From NCBI GenBank assembly GCA_028278465.1, contig JANQEF010000259.1, forward strand, positions 1-15,879: a DNA stretch of 15,879 nt. Direction: 5' to 3'. The stretch is from Dehalococcoidia bacterium. Lineage in GTDB: Bacteria; Chloroflexota; Dehalococcoidia; Lucifugimonadales; Lucifugimonadaceae. Of this stretch, positions 1 through 8,200 are shown one piece after another; positions within the stretch are counted from its first letter, which is position 1; every line of letters begins with the position of its first letter. The translations under genes were made by a program, and so were the position numbers. Under the pieces are notes generated by a model. The model was not told where the DNA came from. It did not search any database and worked only from the letters and a program-made list of their open reading frames with translations.

Positions 1-119
1 ACTTCAACCCACGCCTTCGGTGTGCGGCCGCGGTTGTACACCGTAATCTGCTCTGTGACCTTATCGCCGACTGAGAACGGGCCGGTTGGGCGCCGAACCC
101 GCACCTCGTCGGCGAACAC
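1..119 (-). pseudogene. Inverted N-terminal fragment of a DUF58 protein
   Basis: Read on the minus strand, this stretch is open and gives about 39 residues that look like the early part of a DUF58 protein: a basic strand (VRVRRPTGPFSVGD) and then the family-typical phrase VYNRGRTPKAWVE. DUF58 proteins normally have this segment just after two N-terminal membrane helices and about 100 or more residues before the RxIHW motif. Here it points left, away from the RIHW-containing half that begins at about 105 on the plus strand. No membrane helices precede it, because the plus-strand DUF58 gene occupies that place. The plus strand over the same bases has a TGA at 72-74 in the DUF58 frame and no convincing product. 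I infer an inversion or fold-back junction between about 99 and 119, either a real rearrangement or an amplification or assembly chimera. The coding match is what I see; the cause is open. Confidence 0.7.
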
Positions 120-923
120 TCCCGCCGCCAGCGCGCCAACGTCGTCAGCACAGACGTCGCGTCGGTGCGTGAGTACACGGCGGGCGACAGCATCAGCCGC
201 ATTCACTGGCTATCGACCGCTCGCACCGGCCGCCTCATGGTGAAGCAGTTCGACCAGGGTTCTTCCAGCCACCTGTGGGTCGTCTTCGACCAGCACGCGG
301 ACGCGCAGGCAGGGTCAGGCGAAGAGTCGACAGACGAGTACGGCGCAACGCTCGCCGCATCTGTCGTCGACCGTTACAGCAAGGCGTTCCTGCCGGTCGG
401 CTACTCGGCGCACGGCAGCGAATCCCTCGTATCACCGCCCGACCAGTCGGCCGCTCACCGAGAAAACGTTATGCGCCACATCGCCGCCAGTTTGCCGGTC
501 GGCGACGTCCCGCTGATGCACGCGCTCGGCGACCTCGAACGCGAGTTCAGCCAGTCGACATCTCTCGTCGTGATCACGGCGGCGGACGACGGCGAATGGG
601 TCGACGCTCTCGCCGGCCTGCAGCGCCGCGGCATCAAGGTGAGCACTGTCGTGATGGACCGCGCATCGTTCGGCGGCACAGACAACTCCGCAGCGGTGGA
701 GCGGCTGATCGGCGCTGGCCTGAACACCTTCAGGGTGCATCGCGGCGAATCGCTCGGCCGTGCGCTGAGCTCCCCTGTTGGCAACGATATCCCGTCGCAA
801 TCTTTCGCCACGATCCAGCAGTCGACGCCGACTGCCGCCGATGAGATGCCGCAACAGCAGGCGCAGCAGTGGCAGCGCGACGGAGCTGTCAGTCAACAGC
901 AGTCGCCAGAGGTGGCGGATTGA
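105..923 (+). CDS. DUF58 domain-containing protein, 3' part only
   Basis: This is the C-terminal part of a DUF58 family protein, usually encoded between a MoxR ATPase and a TgpA-type transglutaminase and thought to act in envelope assembly. The family signature is clear: VREYTAGDSISRIHWLSTAR, then MVKQFDQ and the strand LWVVFDQ that starts the von Willebrand-like fold. A second strand (TSLVVITAADDGEWVDAL) follows, and the tail is Gln-rich (QQQAQQWQ). The frame is convincing from about 105 (LVGEHSRRQR). Before that it meets a TGA at 72-74, and the expected N-terminal domain is absent, lying instead inverted at 1-119. The GTG at 165 is inside the conserved motif and is not a believable start. 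The stop overlaps the next gene's TTG start (TTGA at 920-923), which suggests translational coupling. Confidence 0.88.
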   Translation, partial: LVGEHSRRQRANVVSTDVASVREYTAGDSISRIHWLSTARTGRLMVKQFDQGSSSHLWVVFDQHADAQAGSGEESTDEYGATLAASVVDRYSKAFLPVGYSAHGSESLVSPPDQSAAHRENVMRHIAASLPVGDVPLMHALGDLEREFSQSTSLVVITAADDGEWVDALAGLQRRGIKVSTVVMDRASFGGTDNSAAVERLIGAGLNTFRVHRGESLGRALSSPVGNDIPSQSFATIQQSTPTAADEMPQQQAQQWQRDGAVSQQQSPEVAD

Positions 924-3616
924 GCACCGCCGCACCAACTATCGGCCCCGGCGGTCTGCCGGGCGGACAGCGTGGAGACGCGCCGCGGTCGATCGACGCC
1001 ATCGACAGGCAGCGCAACTGGCCGACGTTTCCGTTCGAGGGCTGGTTCAGGCGAGTACCGGTAGAGGACTGGATCACCTTCATCCTGCTCGGCGTCATGC
1101 TGGTGTCGGTCGGCTGGGCTGTGCAGCTCGCAGAGTGGGGCGACCTGCCGCCGATCATCCCGACGCTGCTGATGGGCTGGGTCGCCGGCTTCATCGCGTC
1201 CCGCAACAACCTGCCCGCCGCTGTCAACATCGTGCTGATGCTGGTGATCGGGTTCGGCGTCATGATGTGGCAGGGCTCGATCCCGGCAGAAGGCGCAAAC
1301 GTCGCCGAGCGTGCCCGCGATGCCTGGGACCGATTCTGGGCGTGGATCACGGTGGCGCAGGAAGGCGGCATCAGCAACGACTCGGTGCCGTTCTCACTCA
1401 TGTTCATGACGGCGTCGTGGATCACCGCATACACTGTCACCGCGCTCACTTACCGCGTCCGCAACCCGTGGACGCCTATCGTCCTGCTCGCTGTCGGGCT
1501 GATGAGCAATCTCAGCTTCCGCCCGGGCCTGCACGAGCAGACCTTCTTCATCTTCATCCTCGCCTCCATCGCGCTCTTCGCCCACCTGACGGCCGTGCGC
1601 CGCATGGACCGCTGGGGCAGGCAGGGCATCCGCTACCCGGTCAGCCTTGCGTGGCTGAGCATGTTCGACGGGCTGCTGTTCGGCGGCATCATCGTGCTGT
1701 TCGTGGTCATCCTGCCGGTCTTCGAGCCACGCTCGCAGGCGCTTGACGACGCCTGGGAGGTGCTGAAGACACCCATCGAGGCGCTGGAGGACCCGGCGAA
1801 CCGGCTGCTCTCCGGCGTGAAGGCTCAGGAAGGCAGCGCCGGCCTGAGCCTCCCTGACGAGGTGCTGACCTTCAAGGGCCAGATAGAGCTGACGGAGGAT
1901 CCCCTCGCATGGGTGACGTCGCGCTACTCGACCATGTTGCCCGGCCGCGTCTACGACCGCTACGACTCGAACGGCTGGCTCGCGACGGCGCAGATCGTGC
2001 GTTCCGTCGAGGCGAGGTCGGAGGTCGTGCCGGTCCCGCAAGAGCTCGGCCGTGAGCGCATCGAGCAGCTGATCCAGCCACTGGTCGACACCGATCTCGT
2101 ACTTCCCGCCGGAGGTGTGTACAGCGTCGATCGCGACGCACAGGTCGAGTACCTGCAGCCTGTGACATACCGCGTGCCGCTCACCGGCGCAGTCGGCTCA
2201 CTGGCTGATCTGCCTGACGATGTGCGCCAGTTCGCCTTCGACACGCGCTTCGAACTGCGTGACATGGCGGACGACGACTCCACACTCGGCGATGTGAATC
2301 TCAACAACCAGCCGCTGATGAGCGAGTCGGAAGTGGTCGAGGCGCTGACTCCACACATACCTGACGAGCTGGAGATCCGGCTCGATATCAACGGCGACGG
2401 CGCAGTCTCAGCGCTTAATGTCACTCGGATCGGCCCCGAAGAGCCGGTCGGCGCCCTGTTCGAAGAGGTGATCCCTGCCGAGCGTCTCTACACCGTCACG
2501 ACCTATGTGCTCACCGCGGACGACGCCGACCTGCAGATATCCGGCAGCAACTACCCGGGCTGGGTGAAGGACCGATACCTCACGCTGCCCGATTCGCTGC
2601 CGATCGAGGTGCGGATCCTGGCTAATCAGATCGTGCAGGCGGCCGGCGCGCGAACGCCGTTCGAAAAGGCACAGGCGATCAAGTCATTCCTGCAGCGGCA
2701 GGAGTACTCGCTCGAGATATCTGGCCCGAGCGCGAACCAGGACGGTGTCTTCTATTTCCTGTTCGAGACGCAGTCAGAGCCGTGCCCGTCAGACAACCCG
2801 GGCTGCGATCCGACGCGCATCAAGGGCTACAGCCAGTACTACGGGTCGGCGGGGACGGTGCTGCTGCGCGCGGCAGGAATCCCCGCTCGCATGGTGGCAG
2901 GCTGGGCGGCCGGCGACTACGTCCCCGCTGCCGGCAAGTTCCTGATCAGAGACAAGCACCGACACGGCTGGACGCAGGCCTACTTCGCAGATTACGGCTG
3001 GGTGGACATCGAAGTGACGCCCGGACGGCCGGAGCTCGACAGGGGACAGCAGTTCTCGGTCGAGCCTTCGACCTCCGTGCCTCTGCCTGATATCGAAGCT
3101 ATCGAAGACGACCCGCTGCTGGGTGAGGACATCGCCGGACTGGAAGAGCTTGCGAGGCAGGCTCGAGAGCTGGCGCTCGCTCAGCGTGAGGCTCAGCTTG
3201 CCGCCGAGGGCGACCGGTTCCCGGTGATGGCGGTCGTCATTCCGGCGTCCATCGCAGGCGCTATTCTGCTGATCTATTTGGGCTGGATCGCCTGGCACAG
3301 GGGCATGTCGCAGGCCGAGCAGGCGTACACGAAGATGGTTCGCTCGGGCCGTTTGCTCGGCGTGAGGCGGCGCCAGTGGCAGACGCCGACGGAGTATGCC
3401 GCCGCGATTGGAGCTGTGGCGCCGGGTGTTGCAGAATCTGCGATGCTGATCGCTATCGAGTACGAACGGGGCCGGTACGCCTCTCCCGAGTCCGTTGACG
3501 ACGCCGAAGGGCTGCAGAAGCACTGGCGCAGGGTCCTTCGGGGCCTGCTGGGCTACCGCGCCAGGGTTGTCGGCGGCGCAGGGCCGGAGCTTGGAGAGGG
3601 TCGCGCCGCTGTCTGA
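920..3616 (+). CDS. TgpA-like membrane transglutaminase homologue (DUF3488/TGc/DUF4129), catalytic Cys replaced by Ser
   Basis: About 898 residues. After a short cytoplasmic N-terminus, residues about 50-275 hold six or seven membrane helices (DUF3488-like). A long external region follows, with a transglutaminase-like core at about 580-705, then one more helix (about 768-790, VIPASIAGAILLIYLGWIAW) and a cytoplasmic DUF4129-like tail (TPTEYAAAI, YERGRY). The core reads KGYSQYYGSAGTVLLRAAGI, then RHGWTQAYFADYGW and VDIEVTP. The family nucleophile is a Cys in GYC; here it is Ser638 (AGC at 2831-2833). His682 is kept, and the third position is Glu698, a substitution I recall in related Chloroflexota proteins. 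The change may abolish or alter catalysis. I chose TTG at 920 because GAGGTGG lies just upstream and it overlaps the DUF58 stop; an ATG at 869 is less likely. The next gene starts on the last base of the stop (TGATG). Confidence 0.9.
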   Translation: MSTAAPTIGPGGLPGGQRGDAPRSIDAIDRQRNWPTFPFEGWFRRVPVEDWITFILLGVMLVSVGWAVQLAEWGDLPPIIPTLLMGWVAGFIASRNNLPAAVNIVLMLVIGFGVMMWQGSIPAEGANVAERARDAWDRFWAWITVAQEGGISNDSVPFSLMFMTASWITAYTVTALTYRVRNPWTPIVLLAVGLMSNLSFRPGLHEQTFFIFILASIALFAHLTAVRRMDRWGRQGIRYPVSLAWLSMFDGLLFGGIIVLFVVILPVFEPRSQALDDAWEVLKTPIEALEDPANRLLSGVKAQEGSAGLSLPDEVLTFKGQIELTEDPLAWVTSRYSTMLPGRVYDRYDSNGWLATAQIVRSVEARSEVVPVPQELGRERIEQLIQPLVDTDLVLPAGGVYSVDRDAQVEYLQPVTYRVPLTGAVGSLADLPDDVRQFAFDTRFELRDMADDDSTLGDVNLNNQPLMSESEVVEALTPHIPDELEIRLDINGDGAVSALNVTRIGPEEPVGALFEEVIPAERLYTVTTYVLTADDADLQISGSNYPGWVKDRYLTLPDSLPIEVRILANQIVQAAGARTPFEKAQAIKSFLQRQEYSLEISGPSANQDGVFYFLFETQSEPCPSDNPGCDPTRIKGYSQYYGSAGTVLLRAAGIPARMVAGWAAGDYVPAAGKFLIRDKHRHGWTQAYFADYGWVDIEVTPGRPELDRGQQFSVEPSTSVPLPDIEAIEDDPLLGEDIAGLEELARQARELALAQREAQLAAEGDRFPVMAVVIPASIAGAILLIYLGWIAWHRGMSQAEQAYTKMVRSGRLLGVRRRQWQTPTEYAAAIGAVAPGVAESAMLIAIEYERGRYASPESVDDAEGLQKHWRRVLRGLLGYRARVVGGAGPELGEGRAAV

Positions 3617-4146
3617 TGAAAGGGCAAATGATGCGCTACGACGTTTTCGAGACCGAGATGGGCTGGGTCGCCGCTGTTGCGAGTGAGCGCGGCGTGGTGC
3701 GGATGAGTTTGCCTGAGAAGGCTGTTGAGCAGGCGTTCGACCATGTCCGGCCCGAGATCGAGGGCGCTGAGCTTGATCCCGGTGCACTGGCAGATGTCAG
3801 GCAACTCGTGCAGGCGTACTGCGCGGGCGGCGACGCCGACCTGACGGAGATCGAGGTCGATATGAGCGCGATGTCGCCGTTTTTCAGGAAGGCGCGTGAG
3901 GCGTGCCGCTCGATCCCTGCGGGTGAGACGCGGACGTATGCGTGGCTGGCGGAGCAGGCGGGCAATGTGAGGGCGGCTCGTGGCGCGGGTCAGGCGATGG
4001 CGAAGAACCCGGTGGCGCTGCTGGTGCCGTGTCACCGCGTGATCGGCTCAGACGGCGAGCTCCACGGCTTCGGCGGCGGTGTAGGCATCCCTCTGAAAGA
4101 ACGCCTCCTTCGCATGGAAAGCACGCGGGTGCCGGCGGCGGTGTAG
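3616..4146 (+). CDS. ogt: Methylated-DNA--[protein]-cysteine S-methyltransferase
   Basis: A suicide DNA-repair protein that transfers an alkyl group from O6-alkylguanine to its own cysteine. The C-terminal domain is complete: IPAGETRTYAWLAEQAGN, then ARGAGQAMAKNP, then the active-site motif LVPCHRVIGSDG with Cys139, and the closing GFGGGVGIPLKERLL. The N-terminal half is short and weakly conserved, as is usual in Ogt-type enzymes. The total of 176 residues is normal. The ATG at 3616 overlaps the transglutaminase stop. Two in-frame ATGs at 3628 and 3631 are alternatives, the second with AAAGGG a few bases upstream. A repair enzyme has no obvious link to DUF58/TgpA, so the coupling may only mean that they share a transcript. 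Confidence 0.93.
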   Translation: MKGQMMRYDVFETEMGWVAAVASERGVVRMSLPEKAVEQAFDHVRPEIEGAELDPGALADVRQLVQAYCAGGDADLTEIEVDMSAMSPFFRKAREACRSIPAGETRTYAWLAEQAGNVRAARGAGQAMAKNPVALLVPCHRVIGSDGELHGFGGGVGIPLKERLLRMESTRVPAAV

Positions 4147-4190
4147 GAGAGGGAAGCCGGCACGTATCCGTTCCCCTTCAAGCTTCGAGT

Positions 4191-4207
4191 GGGACGCTTG
4201 TCGTCCC
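4191..4207. other. Hairpin downstream of the alkyltransferase gene
   Basis: GGGACG (4191-4196) and CGTCCC (4202-4207) pair perfectly around the loop CTTGT, 45 bases after the alkyltransferase stop. No T run follows, so an intrinsic terminator is only a possibility. It overlaps the start of the repeat at 4200. Confidence 0.4.
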
Positions 4208-4245
4208 GACCGCGGGGTACTCGCTTGCGGGTCGAGGGATCTGAC
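4200..4245 (+). repeat. Element A, 46 bp, left outer copy
   Basis: Begins GTCGTCCCGACCGCGGGG and ends GGGTCGAGGGATCTGAC. It matches 9598-9643 at 43 of 46 positions in the same orientation. A shorter, inverted relative lies at 4732-4761. The ends recall the dispersed GTCATCCCGA...GAGGGATCT repeats I associate with Chloroflexota and some other genomes. Confidence 0.8.
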
Positions 4246-4268
4246 CTGCCGACACACGACCACCGGCG

Positions 4269-4295
4269 AGATTCCGGATCAAGTCTGGAATGACA
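4269..4295 (-). repeat. GTCATTCC-type hairpin repeat
   Basis: On the minus strand it runs from TGTCATTCCAGA to TCCGGAATCT. The arms ATTCCGGA and TCTGGAAT pair over 8 positions with one G-T pair around a 5-base loop. It resembles 9234-9260 at both ends. Confidence 0.55.
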
Positions 4296-4318
4296 GATTG
4301 CAGGGGCAGACAGAAACG

Positions 4319-4389
4319 CTGCGCCCGGTCCCGGCAAGGCCGGGACGTCCGTGTTTCCTGAGCGGAGCGTTAGCGCAGTCGAAGGATCT
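4319..4389 (-). repeat. Outer module of the mirrored island: GTCCCG hairpin plus element B', left copy
   Basis: GTCCCGGC (4328-4335) and GCCGGGAC (4339-4346) pair perfectly over 8 bases around AAG. CGTGTTTCCTGAGCG follows, and the unit ends in TCGAAGGATCT. The reverse complement of 9939-10008 has the same layout. There the arms read GTCCCGAT and ATCGGGAC, so two base pairs differ between copies with pairing kept, while the loop also differs. Confidence 0.8.
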
Positions 4390-4403
4390 CCAGGTGGGGA
4401 CTC

Positions 4404-4416
4404 GTCTTGGCAAGAC
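4404..4416. repeat. GTCTTG/CAAGAC mini-hairpin, left copy
   Basis: GTCTTG and CAAGAC flank a single G. The matching place in the right island (9910-9922) has GTCCTG and CAGGAC. One T-A pair is thus replaced by C-G with pairing kept, and similar bases continue on one side (CSGGYTGAT). Confidence 0.6.
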
Positions 4417-4434
4417 CGGCTGATGTCACAGAGG

Positions 4435-4459
4435 CCCTTCGACTTCGCTCAGGGAACAC
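4435..4459 (+). repeat. Element B, 25 bp, exact inverted partner of 9866-9890
   Basis: Starts CCCTTCGACTTCGCTCAGGG and continues AACAC. It is the exact reverse complement of 9866-9890 (25 of 25). A close variant in the same orientation is at 4630-4653. Confidence 0.85.
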
Positions 4460-4460
4460 T

Positions 4461-4571
4461 ACTCTCTAACTCCCTACCTCCAAAGAGAGGGAGTATGTCC
4501 GTCGTCCCGAGCCTGCGCGAGGGACCCGGAGTGGCGGGGCGACCCACCCGCAAACCGACTCTGGATTAGCG
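4461..4571 (-). repeat. Element R (~115 bp), left inverted copy
   Basis: Its reverse complement matches 9747-9862 and 9375-9490, with shared landmarks CCCTCGC, GGCTCGGGACGAC and GGGAGTTAGAG. The internal stem here is ACTCCCT (4469-4475) with AGGGAGT (4488-4494) around a 12-base loop. The 4543-4571 part aligns without gaps with the segment next to the right copy at about 19 of 29 positions, with most differences being transitions. Confidence 0.8.
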
Positions 4572-4596
4572 ATCAACTGATGCGCGTAGACATCCT

Positions 4597-4616
4597 GTCC
4601 CGATGGTAGCCGGGAC
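4597..4616. repeat. GTCCCG-8-CGGGAC hairpin, left copy
   Basis: GTCCCG and CGGGAC are separated by 8 bases. The mirror position in the right island (9703-9722) has the same 6-8-6 geometry with a different loop, at nearly the same distance from element R (about 25 bases in both). Confidence 0.65.
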
Positions 4617-4629
4617 GACGCGCACCCTT

Positions 4630-4653
4630 CCCTTCGACTACGCTCAGGGCAGG
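4630..4653 (+). repeat. Element B variant
   Basis: CCCTTCGACTACGCTCAGGG followed by CAGG, a one-base variant of the core at 4435. It has no counterpart at the mirror position of the right island, so it may be an extra insertion. Confidence 0.7.
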
Positions 4654-4674
4654 CTAGCTCAGGATGGCGTTCTT

Positions 4675-4716
4675 CCTTCTCCCAGGCAGGAGAAGGCGAA
4701 GGATGAGGGAGAAGTG
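4675..4716 (-). repeat. Element E, left inverted copy
   Basis: The reverse complement begins CACTTCTCCCTCATCCT and ends TGGGAGAAGG, matching 9659-9699. The stem CCTTCTCC (4675-4682) pairs perfectly with GGAGAAGG (4689-4696) around 6 bases; the right copy has a 9-base stem with a 3-base loop. Confidence 0.8.
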
Positions 4717-4731
4717 GTCTTGCGTCGATAA

Positions 4732-4761
4732 GTCAGATCCCTCCGCTTCGGTCGGGATGAC
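4732..4761 (-). repeat. Element A, short form, inverted
   Basis: The reverse complement runs GTCATCCCGACCGAAGCGG and ends GAGGGATCTGAC. It keeps both ends of the 46-base element at 9598-9643 but lacks the GC-rich centre. Confidence 0.7.
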
Positions 4762-4767
4762 AAAAGC

Positions 4768-4806
4768 CGACCCACCCTCTAACTCCCTCCTTCGAAGGGA
4801 AGGAGG
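4768..4806 (-). repeat. Element R, right half only, inverted
   Basis: The reverse complement ends GGGAGTTAGAGGGTGGGTCG, as in the copy at 9747-9862. The stem CCTCCTT (4786-4792) pairs with AAGGAGG (4800-4806) around 7 bases. It lies 12 bases beyond the DUF2007 stop and could fold as the transcript leaves that gene, but there is no T run. Confidence 0.75.
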
Positions 4807-4818
4807 ACTGGCGGCCGC

Positions 4819-5151
4819 TCAGGACGCAGGTGATCCCTCAGACTCAACTTCCAGGCGCGGCCGAGACGCCCTCGTACCCGCTTCCTCACGCTGTCGCTGG
4901 CGCTCTCGCATCGCCCGTGACTCGTTCTTTGGGCCCAGCCGGACATCGTTCTGGAGAATCTGCAACGCAAGGTCGCTCTGCTCATCCGGCGCCATCAGGC
5001 GCACCGGGTAGAGCGAAGGGCCGATAAAACTGGGGTTCGAATCCCGCAGCCGGCAGTTAACGCCCGATGCGCGCAGCATCGAACACCACATCTCGCCGGT
5101 GATCTGGTCGGGCGCGGTCACGAACGCGACCCATTTACCGCGTGAGGTCAA
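4819..5151 (-). CDS. DUF2007-like putative signal-transducing protein
   Basis: A 110-residue protein. Residues about 8-70 resemble the DUF2007 fold: an early strand (WVAFVTAPDQITGEMWCSML), a helix that chooses between alleles of a short loop (RASGVNCRLRD), then SFIGPSLYPVRLMAPDEQSD and a helix LALQIL. The tail is charged (RERQRQREE). The family is small and its role is poorly defined; members are thought to bind or sense something through a ferredoxin-like fold. The start is TTG at 5151-5149, because no ATG or GTG lies upstream in frame; the ribosome site is weak. It follows dnaE on the same strand after 54 bases, so it may share its transcript. Confidence 0.75.
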   Translation of the reverse strand: MTSRGKWVAFVTAPDQITGEMWCSMLRASGVNCRLRDSNPSFIGPSLYPVRLMAPDEQSDLALQILQNDVRLGPKNESRAMRERQRQREEAGTRASRPRLEVESEGSPAS

Positions 5152-5205
5152 ATCCCAGCCCTCGGACTCGTCGTCAACACACGCCTGAACAGGCGAGCGA
5201 ACAGC

Positions 5206-8200
5206 TTAGCCGATGGCGACAGGCAGCGAGATGTTCTCGGGTCCCAGCAGGTCGGACAGCCTCGTCTCAAGCTCCGGGCACGGGTCCACCGTCGCAAACG
5301 GCATGTCCATTGTTACGACGCGGCCGGCGGTTTTGACTTCCAGCGTCACGGCCGATGTGCCCTTGAACTCAAGCAGGATGCGCACAACGTCCTCCAGCCG
5401 GTAGCGGTCCTCGGCCGACCGCCCGGTCTCCTCAACCCTGATCCGCACCGATCCGTCGGCGTGCGGTGAAGCGTCTGCAGGCGCAGACTGGTCCTCTGGC
5501 GCGACCTCCGCCGGCTGTTCGGTGTTCACGGGTGAAGGTGTAGAGCCGTTTGTGCTTGATTCCATAGTCTCAGCCGGGGTGAGTTCCTTGTTGCTGTTTG
5601 GTCTTGAGTGTCCGTTCAGACCGTTCGGCGAGGACACGCCGTTAGCGTGATGGCCACTCGTGACATGCGCGTGCGCGCTAGAAGAACTGTTGCCGTTCGA
5701 GAGCGCCGAACCGTTCGCCGCAGTTGAGCCGACATCGCCCGTGCCAGCAGGCGCCGCACTCGAAGCCGCTGCAACCTCCGGCGTTGTGCCTGTGTTCAGC
5801 TCGAACTGCTCTGCCGTGTCGATAGCTATGGATATGCGGCCGTCTCGTTCGCGTATCTTGCCGGTGACCGTGAGCCGGTTGCCGTCGTTCCACATGCCCT
5901 CCGTGCTCTCCAGCACATTCGGCCACACAACCGCCTCGACCGATCCGTCGAGGAATCGGAACTGCAGCGCCAGGAACCGGTCTCCCTTGCGAGTCGTCAG
6001 CTCCCTGATCTCGCCGACTTCGCCGACCGCCTTGACCTCCTGCCCTGCCTTCTCCGCCGTCACACTGCTGGCGAAGACCGTGAACACGTCCGGACGCTCC
6101 TGCGCCAGCCGCTGCACCGTTCGTGTGAACTCGGTCTCGGTCAGCTCGATGCCGAGCAGGTCGCGTTCCCACAGCTGCCGCTCGTGCTCCGTCGAGTCAT
6201 CGACCTGTGAAATCTCGATCTCCGCCATCGGCGTCGGCACCGATTCGCCGAACATGTCGAACATCGACGTCTGGCCCGACTCCCGCAGCCGCGTCTGACG
6301 CTGCATCGTTGTCACGATCCGGTCAGCGCTCTCCAGCAGCGCTCCGCGCGGCCCGAACTCGTCGAACGCGCCGGCCTTGATCAAGCTCTCAAGCGTGCGT
6401 CTGTTGAAAGCCCGCGCATCGACGCGCCGACAGAAGTCCTCAAGCGACTCGAATGGTCCGCCTGCTTCGCGGGCCTCAATGATCGGCGCGACCGCGGAAG
6501 CGCCGACGTTCTTCACCGCCGCCAGCCCGAAGCGGATGCCGCCGCTCTTGCCCTCGACATCCTCGATCGAGAACCCGACGGACGACCTGTTCACGCTCGG
6601 GGCAAGGACGACCAGGTCGGCGCGTCTCGCCTCGCGGATGCACTCCGCGATCTTCTCGGAGCTGCCAGAGAAGGAGTCCATGAACGCGGCGAAGTATTCG
6701 ACCGGGTAGTTGGCCTTAAAGTACGCCGTCCAGTAGGCGATCATGGCGTAGCTGACGGCATGCGACTTGTTGAAGCCGTAGCCTGCGAACGGCTCCATCA
6801 GCCGGAACACCTTTTCCGCCTCTTCCAGCGTGTAGCCCTTGGCGGTGGCGCCCTTCACGAACTTGTCGTGCTCGGCCTGCATCACCGACGGGATCTTCTT
6901 GCCCATCGCCTTGCGCAGGATGTCGGCCTCGCCCAGCGTGTAGCCGCCGAAGTGCTGCGCGATCAGCATCACCTGGTCCTGGTACACGATCACGCCGTAC
7001 GACTCTTCGAGGATCTCCTTCAGGTCGTCGTGCGGGTAGGTGATCTCGGCCCGGCCGTGCTTGGCGGCGATGAATGTGGCGATCTCCTCCATCGGCCCGG
7101 GCCGGTAGAGAGCGATCATGGCGGCCACGTCACCGACGCTTGTCGGCTTCAGGTCCTTGATATGCCGGCGCATGCCCGCGCTTTCCAGCTGGAACACGCC
7201 GAAGGTATCGGCCTCACCGAGCAGACGGTACGCCGGCTCGCTGTCCAGCGGCACGTCGTACACGCCCATCTTCTCGCCGCGGTGCTGCTCGATCAGGTCC
7301 ACAGTGCGATCGAGAATTGTCAGGTTGGTGAGGCCGAGGAAGTCCATCTTCAGCAGCCCAACGTCCGCCACTGGCTTCATGGCGAACTGGGTCGTCGGCG
7401 GAGCATCGTCGTCGCCGCTGGTAGAACGCTGCAGCGCGACGTAGTCGGTCAGCGGCTCCTGCGAGATCACGACGCCTGCAGCGTGCGTGCTGGCGTGACG
7501 TACAGCGCCCTCGACGCCGAGCGCTGTGTCGATCACCTTCTTGCTGTCCCCGTCGGACCGCATCAGCTGCCGCATCTCGGGGCTTTCGTCGATCGCGTTC
7601 TGGATCGTGACGTTGAGACGTGTCGGCACCAGCCTCGCCAGCCGGTCGCCGGTACCGATGCTCATGCCGAGCGCACGGGCGCAGTCCCTGATCGCCGCCT
7701 TGGCCCCGAGCGTGCCGAACGTGATGATCTGCGCAACGTGCTCGCGGCCGTAGCGGTCGACGCAGTAGCGGATCACCTCTTCACGGCGGTCGTCCGCGAA
7801 GTCCATGTCGATGTCCGGCATCTCGCGACGCTCGACATTCAGGAACCGCTCGAAGATCAGTCCGTTCTTGAGCGGGTCGACCTGCGTGATCTCAAGGCAG
7901 TACAGCACAAGGCTTGCAGCGGCAGAGCCGCGGACCGCAGACAGGATGCCGCGGCGGTTGACGAAGTTGAAGATGTCCCAGCAGACGAGGAAGTAATCGG
8001 CAAACTGGGTCTTGTCGATCACATCGAGCTCATATTCGAGCCGCGCCATCACCTCGTCAGACGGCCGCTCAAAGCGCTTCGCCATGCCCTCGGTGCAGAG
8101 CGTCCGCAGATAGTCCATTGACGTTTCGCCGTTCGGCGTCTGGAACTTCGGCACGAGCGTCTTGCCGAACTCCAGCTCAAGTTCGCACGACTCTGCGATC

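Larger units (their letters stand above)
4147..4818. other. Gene-free repeat island, left copy
   Basis: No credible protein or RNA gene is visible here. The stretch consists of short dispersed repeat elements, nearly all able to form hairpins, listed separately below. From 4319 to 4806 the elements follow the same order as 10008 down to 9375 in the right island, in opposite orientation. The small open frames here have no start context or recognisable product and lie across the repeats. Confidence 0.8.

Noticed and set aside
778..1746. A 322-codon plus-strand open frame overlapping the transglutaminase gene
   Set aside because: Its translation is Arg/Ala-rich and without motifs, while the overlapping frame encodes clear membrane helices.
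5032..5046. GGGGTTCGAATCCCG, like a tRNA T-arm
   Set aside because: It lies in the coding part of the DUF2007 gene, and no acceptor stem or anticodon arm can be formed around it.
6760..8121. A 453-codon open frame antisense to dnaE
   Set aside because: It is an antisense shadow of a conserved GC-rich gene; the product has no recognisable motif and dnaE is certain on the other strand.
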